Assembly (NCBI GenBank): GCA_902984215.1
Contig: CADWAF010003595.1
Coordinates: 1 to 14,508 of the forward strand
Source of the DNA: Willaertia magna
Lineage: Eukaryota > Heterolobosea > Eutetramitea > Acrasida > Naegleriidae
Length of the DNA stretch: 14,508 bases
Direction of reading: 5' to 3'
Positions 8,877 through 14,508 of the stretch are shown piece by piece. The position numbers and the translations under genes were made by a program. The notes under the pieces are model-generated. The model saw nothing but the letters and a program-made list of their open reading frames with translations, did no database searches and was not told the origin of the DNA. Positions within the stretch are counted from its first letter, which is position 1. The number at the start of each line of letters is the position of its first letter.

Positions 8877-9022
8877 TTATAGATAAAATTCATCACCATT
8901 TGCATTAACCAATTCTTGGAATACATCAGGTTTGTTATCAGTTTCTAACTTGATGCCAATATAAAAATTATTACTTTGGTGGCATTTTTAATTTCAACAA
9001 TTTTCAAAAAACACTCATCCAT
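8877..9022 (-). pseudogene. C-terminal gene scrap, frameshifted
   Basis: On the minus strand, immediately after the aminotransferase stop, a coding-like stretch ends at TAA 8877-8879. The last segment reads GIKLETDNKPDVFQELVNAN and then GDEFYL before the stop. Upstream, a second frame reads MDECFLKIVEIKNATKVIIF from an ATG at 9020-9022. The two are joined smoothly if one base is missing in the T-run at about 8965. The amino-acid composition (D, E, G, P, Q, V) is unlike random AT-rich DNA. I read it as the C-terminal end of an unidentified gene, truncated at about 9030 where the Q-rich remnant begins. It could instead be an intact exon with a sequencing error in the homopolymer. Product unknown. 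Confidence 0.5.
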
Positions 9023-9030
9023 GAGGGTGA

Positions 9031-9715
9031 TATAATAAAAGTAAAGCTAAACAACAACAGAAACAGAAACAGAATAGAAAACAAGTTAAGAAAACAAATA
9101 AAATATTAACAAAAGATTTACCTAATCGTGTAAAAGAAACTAAAAAAGCTAAACAAAAACAGAAACAATTAGAACCAACAACAACAATTAAATAAACAAA
9201 ACCAACAATTAGAACAACAAAACCAACAACAATTAGATAAACAACAATTAGAACAACAACAATTACACAAAACACAAATAGAACAACAAAACTAACAATA
9301 ATTAGATAAACAACAACAGAAACAACAAGAAAAACCAAGAAGAAAACTTATTGAAATAAAATAAAAAAAAAAAAGAAAACAGAAAATTTGCCTATTGAAA
9401 AAGAAACAATTACTAATTATTATAAAATTAACACTAAAAAATTTTATAAATCACTTAAAGACGATAGCGAATTATTGTATAATTTAAAAGATAAAAATAA
9501 AATTCTTCTATATACTAAACACCCAAATAATTGTTTGAATTTTATTAAAAGTGTTTTGAAGAGTGGATTTGAATTGTATATTAAGGAAAAAATTATTTAT
9601 TATATGAAAAAATTTAGATTTCATGAAATTTACATAGAAGCTTTAAAAAAAAAATTTTAAAGCTATAAAAAAAAAACACAAGAAGAAAAGGAAATTCTTT
9701 TTATAAAAAATTAGA
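9031..9715 (+). pseudogene. Decayed Q-rich coiled-coil protein gene
   Basis: Three overlapping open stretches make one broken gene. Frame 1 (9031-9195) is Lys/Gln-rich (KAKQQQKQKQ, then TKDLPNRVKETKKAKQ). At about 9175 an extra C shifts to a second frame (9176-9360) of Gln/Leu/Lys/Asp repeats. A homopolymer at about 9363-9374 returns to frame 1 (9382-9657), which carries ordinary-looking protein sequence such as IEKETITNYYKINTKKFYKS and TKHPNNCLNFIKSVLKSGFE. Beyond its TAA (9658-9660) the same frame stays coding-like (YKKKTQEEKEILFIKN) to about 9712. Stops inside the Q-rich part are CAA-to-TAA changes, as shown by an internal repeat. Product not recognised; the form suggests a coiled-coil region followed by a small helical domain. 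Confidence 0.6.
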
Positions 9716-9849
9716 AAATATCTCTTTTTTACTATAATTTACAATGACTATAATAAATTTTTAAGTTTAAATATAAATTTGTAACTACTATTTAATAAAA
9801 AATAAATTTATAAAAAATTATTTAATAAAAAACAAAATAAAAATAAAAT

Positions 9850-10913
9850 TTTATTTAAAATTATTTAAATAATTATCTAAAGATTTACAAAATTCTTTAT
9901 TATCATTATTCTAATGTCCTAAATCTAAAATACAATGTTAAATTTATTTAAATTTAAAAGTTCCAATGTTAATTGAAGAAAATAATAATAAAAGAAATTT
10001 TATAAACAATTTATTAAATCTTAATTTCTTTTTAACATTGTTTTTATTGTAACTTTTAATATCTTTAAAGTTATTTATTATATTTTTATTAGTTAAATGT
10101 AGTTTTTTTTATAAATTTTTAATATTATGTATAACAAATTAACACATAATATGCCTTGTGTTTCTAATTTATTAATATTTTGAACAAACAATTTTTTAAA
10201 TGTTAACTGATTATTTAAAATGTTATTTAATAAATTTTTATGTAAATTATAATGTTTTAATAGTAAATTAAAATTTAATATATTTATTTTTCTCTTTTTA
10301 CTTTTTAATTAACTAAAATTTTAATTTTTTTTTAATTTGTTTAATAATATTTTATAAAAATACATCATAATTTTTATTATTATCATCATAGTATTCCATT
10401 AATAAGTTAATTAAATCTAATTTAATCAATTCACTTTCATAATTTTTTTTATTTTCTTTTTATTTTTCTGTTTCATTTATTTTAGAGGTTATTAAGGGAG
10501 AAATAATTGAAAAAAGATTGAAAAGAATATAAAGGTCTTGATTTTTAAGTGAATTATTTGAAATATTATCATTACTGTTATTTTTATATAGAGATATTAG
10601 TTTATTAATTGACTTATTATTAATATGTAAAAAAAAATTACTAAAAATAGATAAATCTGATAAAGACATTTTATTAAAGTATAATTATAATTATTTTTGA
10701 TATCAATACAAATTATTTCATCGTTACTCGATAATTTATTGTTTTTATTATAATTTTGACAACAAATTAATTTTTTTACAAATATAACACTTATTAATTT
10801 CACATATATGACATTTATTACAAAACTGATATAAAATTTTTACAAATTTCACATTGCAAATCAGTATTATTTATAATGTTTATTTAACAAATTATACAAT
10901 ATTTAATAGACAT
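9850..10913 (-). pseudogene. Decayed CxxC zinc-finger protein gene
   Basis: On the minus strand an ATG at 10913-10911 opens MSIKYCIIC, is broken by TAA (10886-10884), and resumes NTDLQCEICKNF. After a frameshift, frame 10820 continues CNKCHICEINKCYICKK. Four CxxC pairs with a His among them look like a RING/B-box-class zinc-binding N-terminus. Downstream, two further frame changes at homopolymers lead into a long Leu/Asn/Lys-rich stretch beginning MSLSDLSIFSNFF (from 10669). That frame (10669 to about 9850) carries some 17 TAA/TAG codons and no TGA. Readable pieces include ESELIKLDLINLLMEYYDD and CILDLGH. I infer a dead gene of zinc-finger plus helical type; no family is assigned. Confidence 0.5.
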
Positions 10914-11474
10914 TTTTATTACTATCAATATTAAAATAGAGTAACAGTAATGATTTAAAAGTTATAAAATTATTAAAGTTGTCAATTAATTTATTGGATA
11001 ATGAAAAAATTAAATATTTTATAAAAAAAAAATTTCATTATTTAATAATTATATTGACAACTATGATACTTATCAATTATTAAACAATATAAATACTTTT
11101 TTTGAAAAAAATATTAAAAACAATAAATATAATCATTAAAAATATAACAATTACTTTATTGAATCACAAAAAATACTGTTTTCTCAATTATATCAATTTT
11201 ATCACTTACTTAAACTATTTAATAATTTTTTATTTTTATTCAATTTTTATTTACAATCATATTCATTTATTATTTTAACATATAACATTTTATTTCAATA
11301 TAATCATTAAATTAAATTACTTTTATATATTTACAAAATAAACAAAAAATCTAATAACAGCGAAAATAGATTAAAAAATAATAAAATTAAATTGATAAAA
11401 CAAGATTTATGTAAAATAAAATTAATATCAAAAAAAAAAATAATTTTTATAAAAAATTAAAATTTTCATATAAT
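10914..11474 (+). other. AT-rich stretch, possible 5' part of repeat gene
   Basis: No intact gene. On the plus strand loosely open frames can be followed with a few TAA codons and homopolymer shifts, for example LLDNEKIKYFIK at about 10990 and SNNSENRLKN at about 11351, leading into the repeat-containing remnant at 11475. The residues are those expected from AT-rich DNA (N, K, I, Y, L, F), so coding origin is much less certain than further right. Confidence 0.3.
10977..11062. repeat. 30-bp ungapped inverted repeat (hairpin)
   Basis: Arms 10977-11006 and 11033-11062 face each other without gaps across a 26-nt loop: 10 outer perfect pairs (AGTTGTCAAT with ATTGACAACT), 11 middle positions with 6 Watson-Crick pairs and 2 G-T pairs, and 9 inner perfect pairs (ATAATGAAA with TTTCATTAT). 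It lies between the start of the minus zinc-finger remnant and the plus remnant. AT-rich DNA produces such structures by chance fairly easily, though the outer arm contains G and C. Confidence 0.45.
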
Positions 11475-12330
11475 AAACATAAAAATTATCATGATTTAAT
11501 TATTAATGAAGAAATAGTTATTAATTATAATAATATAGATAATATAGAATTAAAATATAATGAAATTAAATCAACTAAAATAGTTAATTGGAATAGTTTA
11601 TTATTTTTTATAAAATATGTCTTAATTGTTTTTGTAAAATATAAAGAATATTCTATTATTATAAGATACTTAAGTATTTTAATAAATGTATATGAAACAT
11701 ATTTAAATTAATGGTTAAAATATAATTTTTATATTAAAGTTATAAATAACTACTTAGATTATTTTAAAACAAAGTTTTTATCTATACAAGAATTAATAAC
11801 TTATTTTAATGAACAAAATAAAGATTTAATAAATAAATCACTTTTTACAGAGATAGATATATATGATATTAAGTTTATAAATATTTAAGATTATTGTCAT
11901 TTAAAAAAATATATAAAACATCAAAAATATCATAATCTAATGAAAAATAAGAAAATAGTTATTAATTATAATAATATAGATGACATAAAATTAAAATATA
12001 ATGAAATTAAATTAATTAATGTAGTTAATTAGAATAGTTTAACTTTTTTTTTATAAGTATACCTTAATATTTTTTTAAAACTATTAAAATTTAAAAAATA
12101 TTTATATTCATTTTTAAATATATCTAAAATTTTTTTAATCAATTTTTAAAACATGAATTTCATATAAAAATTATTGACAAGTATTTAAATTATTTTAAAA
12201 CAAAGTCTACCATTCAATTATCAATAACAATTATTGACAACAAACAAAATGAACAAATAATTATTAATGAAAAACATATTGATAATTTAAGTTTTTTAGA
12301 AATTATAAATAGTTATTATATATAAGATAA
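11475..12330 (+). repeat. Two ~440-bp tandem repeat units
   Basis: Unit 1 starts at about 11475 and unit 2 at about 11915. The best-conserved part is 11511-11600 versus 11951-12040 (offset about 440), where differences are mainly transitions. At protein level KHKNYHDL/KHQKYHNL, VINYNNID, LKYNEIK, YFKTK and IQ-LIT recur in order. Unit 1 TAA (11709) aligns with CAA (12140) of unit 2; unit 2 TAG (12030) aligns with TGG of unit 1. Confidence 0.75.
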
Positions 12331-12607
12331 AATTTCTTTAATAAAACAATTAATTTTAATTTCATTTATTAAATTTAACAATATTAATATTTTAATACAA
12401 GATATTGAAATATTTTTAGTTGTTAATGAAGATATTATTAATAAGTTCTTGAGTAATAAAGTTTATAATTTAATAATAATTGTCTATTTAAACTATTTTG
12501 ATAATAATTATATAAAATATATTCAACTTATCATAAAATCCAATAATAATAACTATAAATCAATATATAAAATTTGTAATATTGAAACTATTAAATTTAA
12601 ATATTGA
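11475..12607 (+). pseudogene. Decayed gene with internal tandem repeat
   Basis: The frame from 11475 (KHKNYHDLIINEEIVINYNN and onward) is open apart from TAA at 11709 and 11886 and TAG at 12030 until an indel region at about 12050-12130. The frame from 12137 continues for 156 codons with one TAA (12323-12325) and ends at TGA 12605-12607. Random sequence of this composition would give roughly one stop in ten codons, so this was coding. Readable parts include IQELITYFNEQNKDLINKSL and IQDIEIFLVVNEDIINKFL. It consists of two copies of a unit of about 147 codons. It probably belongs to the same dead gene as 12902-14137. Product unknown. Confidence 0.6.
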
Positions 12608-12901
12608 ATACTTCTTAAAAATTATAATTATTTTAAAAAAATATTTAAAATTTCTAAATTACAAATACATTTTCTTTCTTTATATTGTTTATTCTGTTAT
12701 AGGAAAATAAAAATTTAAAAAAAAAAATATTTTATAAAATCAAAAAATATGTTTATTATTTATAATTTTAAACAATAATATTATTAGTTATCTTAGTAGT
12801 ATCATAGAATATTATAAATTTTTTGTATTTACTATTGAAGAATAAATAATTTATTTATTACATACTAATAAAAAATATTTTACTAATAAAAAATTTTAAA
12901 T

Positions 12902-14137
12902 CATATTAAAATTGATTTCAGTTTACAATTATTAAAAAGTAATATGACTGAAAGTAAAATTAATAATAATAATAAATTATTATTTAATTATAAATAAAAT
13001 CTTTTTAATATATCAATATTTACCAAAGAATATGAAATTCAATTAAATAAATTTAAAGCACATAAAAATTATATAGTAGAGAAATTTAATTTTAATGATT
13101 ATTTAAATTTATTAAATTTAAAAGAGCATATATTAATAATTAAAAAAAAAATAAAAAATTGTGAGTATAATGATACATAAGATAAATTATTGACTAAAAA
13201 TTTTAGAAATAGTTTTCTTATTGAAAATTATAAAAAACTTTTTAAATTAGAAGCAACTTTTTTAAATAATATGAGTCCTTTAAATAAGAATATATATCAC
13301 ATTATTAATAATTTTTCTGATATATCTATAAAAGGTACTGTAAATATTTAATTAAGTATTAGAAAAGCTTTAGATGATAGTTTTGTTATAAATAGAAGAA
13401 TAAGACATAATATTAAAGATTTTATAATAAAACTTAATCATTATCCAATTTACTTTAAAACACATTTAAATAAATGTTTTAATTTAAATAATGTTTTTCT
13501 TTTAAAAAGTTTTAATGATGAAACTAAGTTAAATGAAGAAGATTTATTGATAAATATTATAAATAATGTAGAATCTATTATTTTTTTAGAAGAAAAAGAG
13601 ATTAATGAAAGTGAAAATATAATTAAAACATCAAATTATACAATAATATATGATGTGATATTTTTATTTAAAGATAGAAAAGAAGAAAGAAAATGTATAG
13701 AAAGTTATTATTATTTTAATTTATTACAAAATGATTTAAAATAAGTACTAAGTGTATATAAAAGTATTAACTCATAACGAATTAAAAGTTTTGTCATAGA
13801 TATAAATTATATATTATATAATATTTCAAGTACAAAAGATAAATTTAGCTTTATAATAGGCTTTTGTAATTACAAAATTAACAATTTATTAACAACGTTT
13901 AAATTTGAAGACAGAATGGCTTATAAAGTATTGAATTATCAGAAATTAGAATTTTCTTTTATAAAAGACGTTAAAAAGATGAATTATAAATATTTAAAAA
14001 GTAAAATTGATAAAAATATGTTGTTACAATAGGAAAATGAAATTACTCAAAAAGTGGAGGATTTTAAAAATAGAATAAATGAACATTTATAAAAAATTTA
14101 TTATAAAACCTTAGATGTAAATAACTCTTTTGTATAA
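12902..14137 (+). pseudogene. Decayed long ORF, 8 TAA/TAG, no TGA
   Basis: One reading frame can be followed for about 412 codons without any frameshift. It is interrupted only at 12995, 13178, 13349, 13742, 13775, 14090 and 14135 (TAA) and 14030 (TAG). The text is protein-like: TKEYEIQLNKFKAHKNYIVE, IRKALDDSFVINRRIRHN, FLEEKEINESENIIKTSN, FKDRKEERKCIESYYY, IIGFCNYKINNLLTTFKFED. The longest clean piece is 13352-13741. Charged residues are frequent, with coiled-coil character near the end (ENEITQKVEDFKNRINEHL). The 294-bp gap before it (12608-12901) has a short coding-like piece in another frame (SYLSSIIEYYKFFVFTIEE, 12786-12842), so the gene probably continued from the repeat region. No family recognised. 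Confidence 0.65.
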
Positions 14138-14277
14138 GCAATTTTTAAAAAAAATAACATATATATAATAATTTTCTTTTTAAAATACAGCCAAACATCA
14201 CTTTTTTACACTCTTCGCCTTTAAAATTTTTTTTTAGAATATACCTGAGTAAATTACTTACATTCAAGGTTTTACAG

Positions 14278-14319
14278 TATGTTAGATTTTATTTTTGTAA
14301 AAAAAAAAGAAACATTATT
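14278..14319 (+). pseudogene. Decayed copy of the aminotransferase 3' end
   Basis: This 42-nt stretch matches 8782-8822 in the aminotransferase gene with three substitutions, all transitions toward A/T (C to T, G to A, G to A), and one extra A. It encodes the counterpart of YARFCFCKKEETLL (here YVRFYFCKK, then a shift). The following LDILKKV resembles FEILKKKF of the intact enzyme, and the preceding IYLS...LQYV loosely resembles FYSEENKHLVKDYA. It is therefore a worn fragment of a second aminotransferase C-terminus; no other part of that copy is visible. Confidence 0.7.
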
Positions 14320-14444
14320 TCAGAATTGGACATACTTAAAAAAAGTTATACTTTACTTTTTGCATAATTAGACTTTTAAATAAAAAATACAACAAATTGA
14401 TTGAAACACTAAAGTATTTTTTTTTATTTTGTTTTTTTTATTAG

Positions 14445-14508
14445 CGGAATTGTTACACTTTCTAAATCCAAATAACCCTAGAGACCAAATAGAAACATAC
14501 ATACTATC
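14445..14508 (+). CDS. Exon of an unidentified gene (partial)
   Basis: After a long T-run and the acceptor TTATTAG (14438-14444), G+C rises and one frame is open to the window edge, reading ELLHFLNPNNPRDQIETYIL. The sharp acceptor and normal residue composition suggest a real exon of a plus-strand gene running off the right end. An upstream donor could not be fixed: the nearest GT (14414) gives stops in all joins. The peptide faintly resembles N-terminal helices of importin-beta-like proteins, but 20 residues are too few for a call. Confidence 0.5.

Larger units (their letters stand above)
9031..14277. other. Hyper-AT block of decayed coding sequences
   Basis: About 5.2 kb without an intact gene and with much lower G+C than the genes to the left. 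It contains remnants in both orientations, described separately: Q-rich (+), zinc-finger (-) and repeat-containing (+). Stretches where I see nothing: 9716-9849, most of 12608-12785, and 14138-14200. I found no terminal inverted repeats, target-site duplication, transposase, reverse transcriptase or integrase motif, so its origin (old mobile element, dead gene family or something else) is open. Confidence 0.7.

Noticed and set aside
8940..8985. A mini-gene starting Met-Pro-Pro-Lys on the minus strand with a 26-nt intron
   Set aside because: The intron would be too short and the product only 27 residues; a frameshifted gene end explains the same text better.
9031..14137. A variant genetic code with TAA/TAG read as Gln (ciliate-like) for the AT block
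   Set aside because: Frames become much longer under this code and some stops do replace CAA. However, one TAG aligns with TGG, several frameshifts are still required, and all intact neighbouring genes use TAA or TGA as terminators with CAA for Gln. Decay explains more.
9015..14300. A DNA transposon, retroelement or integrated virus
   Set aside because: No terminal repeats, target duplication, DDE, reverse-transcriptase, integrase, polymerase or capsid motif could be recognised. The idea stays possible but unsupported.
1..14508. tRNA, rRNA or CRISPR array
   Set aside because: No cloverleaf, rRNA core sequence or regularly spaced identical repeats were seen. The only GC-rich patch (7455-7504) does not fold as a tRNA.

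Overview
The window is eukaryotic DNA from an AT-rich protist with a compact genome. The evidence is standard GT-AG introns of about 36-77 nt, A-rich leaders before start codons, Asn/Ser-rich low-complexity stretches, and TAA/TGA used as ordinary stops. An RWP-RK transcription factor lies beside an Asn-rich proteome and mitochondrial-type enzymes. As family knowledge this points to Amoebozoa, perhaps a dictyostelid-like lineage, but only as an inference. I cannot name the species.

Positions 1-8871 are gene-dense with little space between genes. In order: the 3' part of an alpha/beta hydrolase of the DUF726/TMCO4 type (+, entering from the left edge); an RWP-RK protein (-); a small ankyrin-repeat protein in seven exons, three of them tiny (+); a trypsin-fold peptidase with Cys at the nucleophile position (+); a Ser/Thr protein kinase in five exons (+); PGS1, the mitochondrial phosphatidylglycerophosphate synthase (-); and a kynurenine/glutamine-type aminotransferase in two exons (+). 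Two convergent gene pairs almost touch or overlap: a 2-nt gap at 1196-1197 and a 27-nt overlap at 5934-5960. Two divergent pairs share short promoters.

Positions 8877-14440 are different: far more AT-rich (hand counts of single lines give about 7-15% G+C, against about 27% in a line of the aminotransferase) and without an intact gene. They are not featureless. They hold remnants of at least four coding sequences: a C-terminal scrap on the minus strand (8877-9022), a Q-rich coiled-coil protein (+, 9031-9715), a CxxC-rich zinc-finger protein (-, about 9850-10913), and a long repeat-containing protein (+, about 11475-14137). These frames are interrupted almost only by TAA/TAG. Where internal repeats allow a comparison, the stops align with CAA (Gln) or TGG (Trp). 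This indicates decay by C-to-T and G-to-A transitions plus homopolymer indels. To the right of the block lies a degraded copy of the 3' end of the intact aminotransferase (14278-14319), so the block is bracketed by aminotransferase 3' ends. An exon of a further gene starts at about 14445 and leaves the window.

The intact genes do not form one pathway; this looks like ordinary compact housekeeping DNA next to a decayed accessory block. The most interesting points are the putative 3-nt and 6-nt exons of the ankyrin gene, the Cys-for-Ser peptidase, and the transition-decayed block with its bracketing gene copy.
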